A stretch of DNA of 64,000 nt from Rheum nobile (Eukaryota > Streptophyta > Magnoliopsida > Caryophyllales > Polygonaceae), in assembly GCA_027886185.1 (NCBI GenBank), contig WOAB01000041.1, positions 806,001-870,000 of the forward strand. The letters are read 5' to 3'. The position numbers and the translations under genes were made by a program. The notes beneath the pieces are model-generated. The model worked only from the letters and a program-made list of their open reading frames with translations, was not told the DNA's origin and did not search any database. How positions within the stretch are numbered: the stretch's first letter is position 1; each line of letters starts with the position of its first letter. This document shows, piece after piece, positions 1-9,607 of the stretch.

Positions 1-293
1 GACTAGGATCCGGAAATTAGAGTCGCTAAAAGTAAACTTTATACAAAACAAAGGTGAAAACGTGCTATAAGTATAATGGTTTATGACCATGTCAATATAT
101 TTTATGAAACATATTATTGGTATGCATAATATTTTTTTTAGTCGTTCAAATTGCTAAGTACTTATTAGTCGTAGTTAATATAGTTTGATCATCTTCACAA
201 GTTAGGATTTTGTTAACTTTATAACTTAAGTTCAGGTACAAAACTATCTGAAATGATTTGTGCTGCCAAACTTATTATCGAGGATGAGCTCCG

Positions 294-1435
294 ATGACGA
301 ATAGATTCTATTTTGAAGCATTAGACATGACTTTAAAAGATATTCTATGGGCTACAAATCCCCTTAGTTCAGTACAACCTTTTGGAGGGAAAATCGTAGT
401 ATTTGGTGGAGACTTTAGGCAAATCCTACCCGTTATCACAAAAGGAAGCAAGCAAGATATCATTTTTTCCACCATTAATTCCTCTTATTTGTAGGAATAT
501 TAAAAAATTCTTAATTTGACAAGAAACATGAGGGTTCAACAAGGTACATCTGATTATGATATCCAAGAAGCAAAGGAATTTTCTGGAAGAGTATTAAGCA
601 TCGGAGATGGTATTGTAGGTGATGACAAGATGGAAAAGCACAAATACAAATTCCTGATGAACTATTGGTGAAGGATTATGACTTAGATCTGATTCCAACA
701 ATTATTAAGTTTGTTTATCCCTCTCTTTTGGACAATCAATTGTCTCCAAAATACTTTGAAGAACGAGCAATTCATGCACCAACACACGAAGAAGTAGATA
801 GAGTTAATAACTATATATTGTCTTTGTTATCAGGTAATGAGAAAGTGTATCTTAGTTCGGATAGTCTTTGCAAGACAGGTTTTATTGTAGACAATGATGC
901 AAGTGTTTATACTTCTGACTACTTGAAAAGTAATAGATACTTTGGTGTCCCAAATCATGTATTGAAAACTAAGGTTAAGGTCCCTATTATGCTTCTTTGA
1001 AATATTGACCAGTCTTCAAGTTTATGCAATGGGACAAGATTGATAACCACGCAGCTCGACAATCATGTCATACAAGGAAGAATTATTTTAACTACAATAT
1101 TAGACATACAGTTTTGAATCCTCGCATGCTCATGTCACAGTCAGACACTTCATACCCGTTCAAGTTTCAACGAAGACAACTTCTCTTGAGTGTCTGTTTT
1201 GCTATGACGATAAACAATAGCCAGAGCCAATCTCTTACAAATGTCGGTTTGTATCTACCTCGCCCTGTTTTCACTCATGGTCAGTTTTACGTTGCATTAC
1301 TCACAGTCAGTTTTATGTTGCATCATCAAGAGTTACTAGCAAGAAAGGTTTGAAGATTTTGATATGGGATAAAAACAAAAAAATATATGATACTACTACC
1401 AATGTAGTATACACCGAAGTTTTTCATAATTTGTA
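294..1435 (+). pseudogene. Helitron Rep-helicase, C-terminal helicase fragments
   Basis: Three consecutive plus-strand reading frames match the PIF1-like helicase domain that follows Rep in plant Helitron proteins. 294-494 contains FGGDFRQILPVI, the diagnostic motif after Walker B. 665-1000 contains the ERAIHAPTHEEVDRVN segment typical of the middle of the domain. 1024-1435 contains FAMTINNSQSQSL, a changed form of the usual C-terminal motif with KSQGQS, then HGQFYVA, and finishes at a TAG near 1435. Stops and frameshifts separate the pieces, and Walker A is not present in the window. The intact protein would unwind DNA during rolling-circle transposition; this copy cannot be functional. Confidence 0.85.
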
Positions 1436-1783
1436 GCAATTTTGAACATCTTACGAGATTTTATGTTTAGGGTTTTATTTTTATGTATTAGATAAACATT
1501 TTGATTATGCTTTATCGTTTTAGTAGTATAGATGTTAGGGATGTGACTATCCACGTTTCAAAACTACTTAGCCAATTTTACTATTAATAAAGTTATGGAG
1601 AGTTTCGTCTCTCTTTCGATAATGTATTTTGTTAATCTCTTCAATATTTTGTATTCAATTATTCCTTTTTTACATTAGCATTCATCTACTTTTATAATAG
1701 TCACTACATACATATTTCTATATCAATTAAATATATAATTTTTATATACTATTTTTTTTAAATGTAAGAAAAAATAAACAAAT

Positions 1784-1811
1784 CCCGTACAAGGCACGGG
1801 TATTACACTAG
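1784..1811 (+). other. Helitron 3' terminal hairpin and CTAG end
   Basis: The stem CCCGT/ACGGG (one A-C mismatch inside) with a small loop is followed by TATTACA and then CTAG|T. This is the termination signal and 3' end of the Helitron to its left. Confidence 0.8.
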
Positions 1812-1826
1812 TTGGGGCAAAATTGT

Positions 1827-2180
1827 TTCAATTCTTATTATAACATTGTTAAACAATTTAACTAATAGCATTATAATCATTTTAAAATAAAATTTTCAAA
1901 CATATAAATATTACATAGATAATTTTCAAATATTTTAATATTACATAGATAATTTGTCAAATTTTGTTTTAATTCCTACTACAGCATTAATGTCAATTCA
2001 TTCAATTAAAAACATTATAATTATTTTTAAATAAATTTGTTAAAAATGCAAATTTTACATAGAAAATTTGAAACAATTCCTATTACAATATTGCTAAATC
2101 ATTCGATTAAAAGCATTATAATCGTTTTAAAATAAATTTATCAAACATATAAATATTACATACATAATTGTTATAAAATT
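1827..2180. repeat. Three degenerate tandem copies of a ~110 bp AT-rich unit
   Basis: Three consecutive segments share the order AATTC-TATTACA, CATTATAAT-ATTTTAAAATAAA, AAACATATAAATATTACATA and AATTTG. They start near 1827, 1960 and 2065. No coding potential is seen. The array lies between the Helitron end and the first Cassandra element. Confidence 0.6.
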
Positions 2181-2215
2181 GGAGCCCATTTAGAAATAAC
2201 CTATACTATCGAGGC

Positions 2216-2736
2216 TGTAATACCCCAGATTTGTAATCCTTTATAAGGATTAGAGTGCTACCCATGTCAACAAGAGCTCTTCCTTTTCCTGGTTCAAGTG
2301 AGGACAAAGAACTAGGAAGTTAAGCGTGCTAGGGCGGGAGTAGTACTAGGATGGGTGACCTCCTGAGAAGTTCCCGGTTGGCATGTGGACAGCGCTTCTA
2401 AGGTTGTGGGCCTTACAAATGGTATCAGAGCCGACTCTGGGTTACGAGTGGGTTTGGTCTAGTGGACGGTCACTCGACCTAGAGGGTGGTCTTTGGGCTT
2501 GACGAGGTCGTCAAGGGTTTAAGTGGGGGGTGATTGTAATACCCCGGATTTGTAATCTTTTATAAGGATTAGAGTGTTACCCATGTCAACAAGAGCCCTT
2601 CCTTTTCCTGGTTCAAGTGAGGACAAAGAACTAGAAAGTTAAGCGTGCTAGGGCGGAAGTAGTACTGGGATGGGTGACCTCTTGGGAAGTTCCCGATTGG
2701 CATGGGGACAATGCTTCTAAGGCTGTAGGCCATACA
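2216..2736 (+). mobile_element. Cassandra-type TRIM retrotransposon, complete
   Basis: This 521 bp element has two LTRs (2216-2417 and 2535-2736), each starting TGTAATACCCC and ending in ACA. Directly after the left LTR is TGGTATCAGAGCC (2420-2432), the primer binding site for initiator tRNA-Met. Directly before the right LTR is the purine tract AAGTGGGGGGTGA (2521-2533). The 5 bp TSD gaggc stands at 2211-2215 and 2737-2741. No protein is encoded, so it must be mobilised by other elements. A 5S rRNA-like segment inside each LTR identifies the Cassandra family, the plant TRIM known to carry 5S sequence. Confidence 0.93.
2316..2377 (+). promoter_or_regulatory. 5S rRNA-derived Pol III internal promoter in Cassandra LTR
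   Basis: The stretch from about 2316 matches the 3' half of plant 5S rRNA, including AGTTAAGCGTGCT (box A) and AGTACTAGGATGGGTGACC (box C). It lies in the left LTR; the right LTR has a slightly decayed copy at about 2635-2696. In Cassandra this region is known to serve as a polymerase III promoter. It is not a 5S gene: the 5' half of 5S rRNA is absent. Confidence 0.85.
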
Positions 2737-2829
2737 GAGGCCGGGAGCGACTCCGCCCCCTAGACCCCCAGGCTAGGGGGCGCATCGCCCCCTTGGATCC
2801 CTAGACTCGTTGACTGGTCATCGAGACCC

Positions 2830-3149
2830 CCGACTAATCATCGAAGTGTGAAATTCAAGGCATCCCAACAATAATAATAGTTCAATCATCATCCTTATTT
2901 TCAAGCTCATCTTCTTTGTCGATATCATTCTCATCCTCTATTTAAGTGTCTATGTCGGAAGGAAAATCATCCTCTTCATTATCATTTTCATGTTCATTGT
3001 TTTCTTCAGTGCTATCTGAATCATATTCTCCTCCGTCGTCTACACCACTTGGATCTAATAGATTTATGGGTAACTCACCAATTGATGCTCTAGCGAATTG
3101 ATCTCCTTGAAGCTCATCTTGTTGTAAAGGCTTGTGATTGGCTTCCTTC
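2830..3149 (-). pseudogene. Acidic C-terminal coding remnant, probably CACTA transposase tail
   Basis: Read on the minus strand, this stretch gives a mostly open, strongly acidic sequence (EEANHK-like start, then GELPINLLDPSGVDDGG, then runs of D/E) with a stop near 2940. It ends exactly where LTR element E2 inserted. If E2 is excised using its TSD, the frame runs from minus-strand sequence at 12066-12130 that reads KTKPR, as in the DUF4216 region of En/Spm proteins. I infer it is the 3' coding end of the CACTA element at 12066-14199. The family call is weak because the region is decayed. Confidence 0.35.
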
Positions 3150-5660
3150 TGTAATACCCCTCATTTTTAGTAAGGGTATTTGGGTAATTTCCCAAACCCT
3201 CGTCAATTTCGGGACGCGTTAGGCGAAGTTCGGAATTTCTGTAGCTCGTGTTCGATCTATGTATTATTTCCCTGAGAGGTATAAAATACATTCGACGTAT
3301 TTTCGGGGCTTAGAATATTTGTTTGGGTACAAATATTTAAGATTCGGGGTTTTAAACCCATGCCAAACCTTTTCCCGGGTAAACAGACGCGAAAGGGCAA
3401 TTCCGCGACCGCGGAAGAATTTCCGCGACCGCAGAAGAATTTCCGCGACCGCGGAATAATAGCTCCCAGAGGAGCTGGGCTTTGAATTTTCCGCGACCGC
3501 GGAAATGTGCAGAGGGCACACCCGGGCATGCGAGCCACGTGCTCGTCGTCGCCGTCGATCCCTCGCCCCACCGTTGATCTTGTCAGGCTGCTCTCTCTCC
3601 TTGGCCTATAAATGGGAGTCGATTCGGAGGGTTGAGAGCACTCCAAATCCCGATCTCTCTCTCCCAAGGTACTTGTCGTCGGAGTTCAAGCTTTCGCCGG
3701 AAAATTTGAAGTCGTCGCCGGAGCTCTCGTTGGAGGTGGTGTTGCTCGTAGGGTGGTTGCATTGGAGGCGCAAAGGAGGTCGGAAGTGAAGCCGCCGCAA
3801 ATCGAGCCCCAAGGAGTCCCCGCCGGTGACTTCCTCGTTATTTTGGGTCGCCGGAGTTCGTGTCCGCGATTGCGGACATGAACTGCCGCGACCGCGGTTG
3901 TGACAAGGCCGGCCGCGCCCGCGGCCACTGCCTTTGGCACTCGTGGACACTCATCCTCGACGACCGCGACCGCGGCAGTGCCCACCAGGACCGCGGATTA
4001 ACTGGGCAATCACGATCGTGGCCTTGGGTATTGCCGGTCTCGGTCGGGACTTTCGTTCCTTCGATTTGGTTCGTTCTTCCTTATATTCGTATATTTTAGC
4101 TGTCGAATCTAACCTAGGGTTTCGTTGTGGGGTCGTTATCCGTAGGAATCTATAATCTGGTTCCCGTTCCCGTTCCGGACCCAGAAACCCGTCGTCGCTC
4201 AATCGTTCGTCTAGTCTAAGGCAAGTGACGGTTCGCTCTTGCTTAATCATTCCATATTCTATTAATTATCAATTGCTTTTAATTGTTAATTAAATAGGAG
4301 TGAACTGTTGTTTTCGTTTGGGAACAGATTTGATAAACGTATTTGATACGATTAAAATGTGATATTATAAAAGGTTGTATATATTGCTAGAAACAATGCT
4401 TATATCTGTGATGACCGTAATGGTTTTGTTGTGGATTTAAATGTAAACTTAAATGCTAGATTAGCACGAGTATTCGTAGGAACGTTAATTCCTTATGAGG
4501 ATTAATCGTTTCTTTATAACTCAGTATTAGTATAACAATTCTCTAAGGCTTTCCAGATCATGACCCATTGCTTCTTACCCACCTGTAAGGATAAGAAGTG
4601 TTCAACACCTTGCTAGTGCCATTGGGTGGCGTAATGTCACCCTGTGTTAAACTTTCGTAGTCACTCGAGATCATAAACTTTCGTAGTCACTCGATATGGT
4701 AAACTTTCGTAGTTACTCGAGATGATATATTTATATGATAAAAGCTTATAACGTAAATGTGCGTTTTGGAAATTAAATAAGATAAGTGCGATTATGCACA
4801 TAATTAATATACCTTCGGGCGAGGAGTACAGCTTGGAAACTTGTCTGGACTTCGATTAGAGTAAGTCCTCCTTCCAAATCTGAATTCGCATTACGCGGTG
4901 AGGTTGGTCGTGGACCCAAATGGTCAAGCCTTTTTAAACGCTTGTGTGAAATTATAATATTCCCAAACATTTGTCATACTTTCCCGTAAGACTCAATCTT
5001 TTGGAGTCTTCTCTTCATACGTTTCCCTTAAGACCCAATTCCTTGGAGTCTTCTTTTAGTGCATGTCTAAACCTTAATCATTCCGTGAAAGTTCTGGGTT
5101 ATATATCGTTCCTTTGGTTGTTATTCGAGGGACAATGATAGTAAACGGTTACGATCACTAGAACCATCTGTTTTCACCCTTGCATAGTCTTTCATTAGAC
5201 TAACCAACCGGGTTTTATTCCTTGCATGGTTGGCTGGTGTCATCCGTCCTATACGGCACATCAGTGGTCGGTTCCCGAGGACTCGAAGTAAACAAATTGA
5301 AGAAGAGACTTGCAGTCGCAGATTTAAGTGCCGGTATTTCAAGATCATTAAGTATTACTTTAATATGTATTTTTATAACCTAGTCATGTATTAGGTTTAT
5401 TCTTAAAGTCTTCCGCTGTGTACTTTATAAGTTTTCCGATGGGATTTCACTCTGTTGTAAAACACTCCTCTCGTATTGGGAGAAATCTTTTAATAAAAGT
5501 ATTGAGGTTTATATGAAAATGTATTTCGTTGTTTAATCCTTCGTTGTTTAACATGTTTATTTAAGATTAATTGTTCCGATTAAAGCCTTGGGTGACATCG
5601 GACAACAACGTCTGAGGTCACTGGCGTGTGGCACTACCGATATAAATCGGGGGTGTTACA
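3150..5660 (+). repeat. E2 5' LTR
   Basis: This LTR is 2511 bp and drives E2. A run of CCGCGACCGCGG-type palindromes lies at 3410-3503 and another at 3865-3990. A TATA box (TATAAAT, 3607-3613) lies between them, so transcription probably starts near 3640. An AATAAA-type signal stands near 5492. The 3' third (about 4805-5268) contains sequence blocks shared with the LTRs of E3, E4 and X. Confidence 0.92.
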
Positions 5661-5664
5661 ATTA

Positions 5665-5676
5665 TGGTATCAGAGC
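5665..5676 (+). other. E2 primer binding site (tRNA-iMet)
   Basis: TGGTATCAGAGC starts 4 bases after the 5' LTR and is complementary to the 3' end of initiator tRNA-Met, the usual primer of plant Ty3 elements. Confidence 0.9.
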
Positions 5677-6331
5677 AACGGTTTTAAAATTCTTGGCCTA
5701 TTATTAGGTTTGAGAATTTTCGAAAATTAATTTCAAAACTATTTTCAACCTATCTTCTATTTTGAAATAAATTTCGAGAGTTTTAATGTTAAACTTACAA
5801 GTTTTAATTATTTCTTGGAATTTAATTTAAACTAATGTTTTAGCTATTTGAACTTCAAAAGCTATTTATAATTGGTTTATAAAATGTCGTGATTGAATTA
5901 AGTTTATGATTGTAACCTTAAAAGTGCAAAAAAAAAATCTTAGTAAGAGTTTTGTGATAATCATATCACTAGTTTGAGGAACTAACTTCATAAATAACAA
6001 TTTTTATATATAAGGTTTAAAGATATAATGTATGAAGTTGAAAATATCAGATTTAAGAGATTTTTCAAACTTCTGCAAGATTCAAGTTGTTACTTATTCC
6101 TTAGAGCCAGTCTTAGGAATATCATTTCTCCTTAGATGGAATGTCATTCAAAGGTTGACATTTCTCCTAGAGTTCCTTTCTAGTAAGTCAGAGAAGAAGT
6201 TGTTTCTGCGGTTAGTGGTGATGGGCCAGTCAGACTAATATAAAGTTATTAGTTTGGACCCTTACAATCTGTATCATAACGTATTTGACTAAAGTGTCAT
6301 GATCAAGTTGGAAAAGTTCTAAATCAACGTT

Positions 6332-7666
6332 ATGGTTCATCAGAAGATGGTGAACACAAGAAACACAGTCCGTGCTGATGCAGGACCGAGTAACAACCCA
6401 ATGCTGAATCTGAGGAGCGCCGCTAATCAAGGGGAAGAAAGCGAGTCTGTCTCTCACAATAACCCCGTAGGCGTTGGCCAAGCACAGGCTAATCCTCCGG
6501 TAGTGTTGGATGCCGCGACCAAAGAAGCCATTCGTGGGTTTATTGTACAGACGGTCACCGACGTAATTCGGTCAATGGCACCGCAAGCACAAGGTGTTCC
6601 GGTTCCTCGGGTTATTCCTGAAGTTGAGGAGCCAGTGGATCACGTACCCCAGGTGGATGTCGTCAGGAACAGAGGAACTTACGGTCAAGCCTTGAAGGCC
6701 ATGAGCTCAATGAGGCCTGACTGCTACGACGGTACTGGAGAACCGGTCAAAGTGGCATATTGGTTCTCGCATATGGAACGGTTGTTCAGGAACGTGGATT
6801 GCACTGAGGCTGAGAAGGTGCACATCGCCTCCCTTCAACTCAAGGATGTGGCTAGCGAATGGTGGGAGAGCACTGGTTTAGCCGATCATCCCGAGTTGAA
6901 TTGGGGTATGTTCAAAGCAAAGATGACTGACCGTTTCTTTTCCCGTGCTATGAGGGAGGAGAAACACAAGGAATTTCTGTACCCTAAGACCGATGGGTTA
7001 AAGGTGACTGAGCTTGCAGCTAAGTTCAATTACTTGTTGCAATATGCTGGGCCAGAAGTGTCGAGCGAGGAACAAAAGATCTGGTACTTCCATGGATGGA
7101 TGAATCCAGAAATCAAACCTCTAATGGTGCGTCACAGTTGTTCTACATTAGAGCAATATGTGGATGCGGCCTACAAGGTAGAGGTCACACTGGAAGAATC
7201 CGTCCAAAAGCGGGAGAAGCAGGTTAAAGGAAAGGGTGGGCAACAGGATCGCCAGGTTGGTACATTCAAGCGACCGGCATCACCTACCAAATTTGAGAAA
7301 TCTAGTCGTGCTAAGACCGATATGACTCAGTCAGACTCCGCCATAGGCTCCGGTTGGAGTAGCGGGGTGATTCTGTGCCACAATTGTGGTGAAGTTGGGC
7401 ATAAAAGTTTTAACTGTCAAAAGGAAAAGCGGGTATGCTACTATTGTGGAAGGGAAGGCCACATGAAATCTTACTGTAGGAAAAAGGGTCAAGGACCAAC
7501 GCAGTCTTATCAAGCCTCAAATGTTGGCATTAGGCAGAACCCAAAGCCAGAGGTATCTACTCCTAGGCAATCTATGGCTCGTAATAAAGGCAAAGCGCCT
7601 ATGGAGTCTTCAGGTAAGGGACAACGACTCTTCGTGATGCGTCAAGCCGACGGGAAGGAACCCTAA
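6332..7666 (+). CDS. E2 Gag polyprotein, intact
   Basis: An uninterrupted 444-residue Gag. The retrotransposon gag capsid domain spans about residues 125-285, with the conserved segments YWFSHMERLFR, ASEWWEST and MTDRFFSRAMREEKHKEF. Two CCHC zinc knuckles follow, CHNCGEVGHKSFNC and CYYCGREGHMKSYC, at about residues 350-385. The tail is basic and Gly/Lys-rich. The protein would package element RNA into virus-like particles. The ATG at 6332 is the first in frame; the ATG at 6347 aligns with the start in E3 and E4 (MVNTRNT) and may be the true start. Gag is open here although pol is absent, whereas E3 and E4 have broken gag genes. Confidence 0.9.
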   Translation: MVHQKMVNTRNTVRADAGPSNNPMLNLRSAANQGEESESVSHNNPVGVGQAQANPPVVLDAATKEAIRGFIVQTVTDVIRSMAPQAQGVPVPRVIPEVEEPVDHVPQVDVVRNRGTYGQALKAMSSMRPDCYDGTGEPVKVAYWFSHMERLFRNVDCTEAEKVHIASLQLKDVASEWWESTGLADHPELNWGMFKAKMTDRFFSRAMREEKHKEFLYPKTDGLKVTELAAKFNYLLQYAGPEVSSEEQKIWYFHGWMNPEIKPLMVRHSCSTLEQYVDAAYKVEVTLEESVQKREKQVKGKGGQQDRQVGTFKRPASPTKFEKSSRAKTDMTQSDSAIGSGWSSGVILCHNCGEVGHKSFNCQKEKRVCYYCGREGHMKSYCRKKGQGPTQSYQASNVGIRQNPKPEVSTPRQSMARNKGKAPMESSGKGQRLFVMRQADGKEP

Positions 7667-9590
7667 TCGAGTAATTGTATTTTTGCTAAGCCTTTCCTTA
7701 AGAATAGGGAGCGAAGACTTGCGTCGATAGTCTCCATAGTTTAGTAATCTGTCTGTTTGACTTTTTGTCAGTAGTAGTAATGTAATGTTTTGAATAAATA
7801 AAGAAGTGTGTCCTTGTTTCGGAAATTACTGAATTCGTTGTTGTTACAATTAGGAGGTCATGATGTAGGCATTGATATGGATAGTAGATTGTGTGAGGAA
7901 TATAAGGACCTTAAGTTAGAAATAAGTTATTTGAGACAGATAAACAAACCTTTGGGATATGAGTCAGAAAAAGGGCGGCTGAGCCAAATCTAAGTGGACC
8001 AAATGATTGAAATTGGTAGGTTGTAAGATCAGGGAATAAGGAGTTATGATACTTGTAAGGTTGCAAGGTTTGATATTGGATTTTATGCGAGTATGTCAGT
8101 TATAAGGCTTTTGGTGCAATTCTTTGGAAAAGATTAAGTTGTGAAGTTACTGTGTTAGAAAGAGGCCACTTAAATGGAAAGATTACAGTTTGAGGATAGA
8201 TTATGTTGATGATTCCGATAAATTAAAGGATTTAGTGGAGAGAATTGTCTATGTGCGCCTAAGGAGTAAGGTAGCATGCATTACTCATATAAAGTTATTA
8301 AAGGATCTGGATAGAAGTGATTGATGCGGTTGATAATGAATCATTTATCAGGATGGTACCTTAAGGATATAGGAGTAATGTCTCATGTGATTCGTTTTGA
8401 GGAACATAGGAATAAAGGTATTGTGATTATGTTTGGAGAAAGTTAAGGAACCTTAAAGGTTTAAGTTAGAGATTGAATAAGGAATACGTTAAGTTAATCT
8501 TGGATAAATGGTAAATATCCGTAAAGCAAAAGAGTGCTCGATTTGGGATAATAAATCATTAAGGACAACTGATTGCCTAAGGATTTTTGGGTGAATAGCA
8601 AACTCGACCGGTAAAAGTTGTTACGGTTTTGAAGGTCGATAGTGTGGCATAAAGTAAGTTTGTAGATGATATCAAGTGGACTTGAGGAAAAGGTGACCTA
8701 CGTCTATTAAGGTGATCGTATGACACATTGAGGTAAAACTATAGTATAATCTTATGGAATGGATTATTAGATCATGTTGAGGTAATCGGACTTAGGTTGT
8801 GGTGTGAGTAATTGTGGGATCACAGGAGTGAAGATTTTGAGTTAAAGTTATGGCACAATGGCCAAATGCGAGTAAGGAAACCAATGTAGTAGGTGAGTCG
8901 TGTATATAAGGAGTAAGGTCTATATGACAAGAGAAGTACTAAGTTGAGGTATAGTTGAATTCTATGTATGTACTTGATGATTGGATTGTCGAAAGGAAGT
9001 TAGTAGAAAGATGTTGTATTCTCCCAATTAAGGACATCAAGGTCTTTAGGAGGAATAAGTCATAACAATGAGGTTATATTGGATATTGTATTGGATACTC
9101 TGAGCGAGACAATGGTAATCTTGTCAATGATCACATCTGTTCTAGTAAGAGAAAGGAAAGCATGCAGTATGTTGTGAGAAGAATCATGATCGAGTAAATA
9201 GTTCGATTTTTTGGTGGTACAGGTTTCGGAAACCAAATTTATTTAAGGATATCGACTTAAGGAAGAGAAGTTTTATACTTTGAGAGAAGTTTAGAGAAAG
9301 AGGAAAGGGGAATCTGTGTATTCTCATGCTTAAGGTATAGCAAGACTAGTGCGATGATTTTGGGGAGACGATTATCCTAAGATAATTATGACCTTGAGGA
9401 TGGTCATGAGTTAGTACAAAATAGTACGTGGAAATAGGCTATGCGAGATAATGATATGGTTAAGGAATTAGATCGTTTTCCAGAAGCAAGTATATGGATG
9501 CAATGATTATGGAAGTTAAGATCAAGTAGTGAGATTATGGTGAATCAGGTCCCATTAGTTTAGCGATGCAAGTTTCGGGGTCGAAACTTA
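7667..9590 (+). other. E2 internal non-coding region replacing pol
   Basis: About 1.9 kb of G/T/A-rich sequence, poor in C, with stops in all frames and no recognisable protease, RT, RNase H or integrase motif. Part of it (about 8520-8750) is clearly similar to 49560-49790 in element X, so this non-coding segment is shared by at least two related elements. It is not simply a decayed pol gene. Confidence 0.65.
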
Positions 9591-9607
9591 TTTTAAGGGG
9601 GTAGTGA
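9591..9607 (+). other. E2 polypurine tract
   Basis: TTTTAAGGGGGTAGTGA lies immediately before the 3' LTR and would prime plus-strand DNA synthesis. The GTCGAAAC sequence just upstream is shared with the same place in E4. Confidence 0.85.

Larger units (their letters stand above)
1..1811 (+). mobile_element. Helitron, 3' portion with decayed helicase
   Basis: This is the right part of a plus-strand rolling-circle transposon; its left end lies outside the window. It holds a broken PIF1-type helicase (294-1435). It ends with the standard Helitron signature: a short hairpin (CCCGT at 1784-1788 pairing with ACGGG at 1796-1800) and, 7 bases on, the terminal CTAG (1808-1811) followed by T, as expected for insertion between A and T. 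The 370 bases between the helicase stop and the hairpin are AT-rich and show nothing else. There is no TSD to check because Helitrons make none. Confidence 0.8.

Noticed and set aside
2316..2377. 5S rRNA gene
   Set aside because: Only the 3' half of 5S is present, inside both LTRs of an element with TSDs, so it is the Cassandra-type 5S-derived module.
2420..2432. tRNA-like match TGGTATCAGAGCC (repeated at 5665, 14660, 37397, 40026 and on the minus strand at 24438 and 60028)
   Set aside because: These are primer binding sites complementary to the initiator tRNA 3' end, not tRNA genes. I found no cloverleaf tRNA gene in the window.
3257..4250. Several overlapping Arg/Pro-rich open frames on both strands in the E2, E3 and E4 LTRs (also 9661-10656, 17631-18224, 25900-26557, 37922-38683, 46289-47056)
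   Set aside because: They come from the CCGCG/CGCGG palindrome arrays and GC-rich leader sequence, which stay open in many frames. No frame is kept between LTR copies, and no domain is recognisable.
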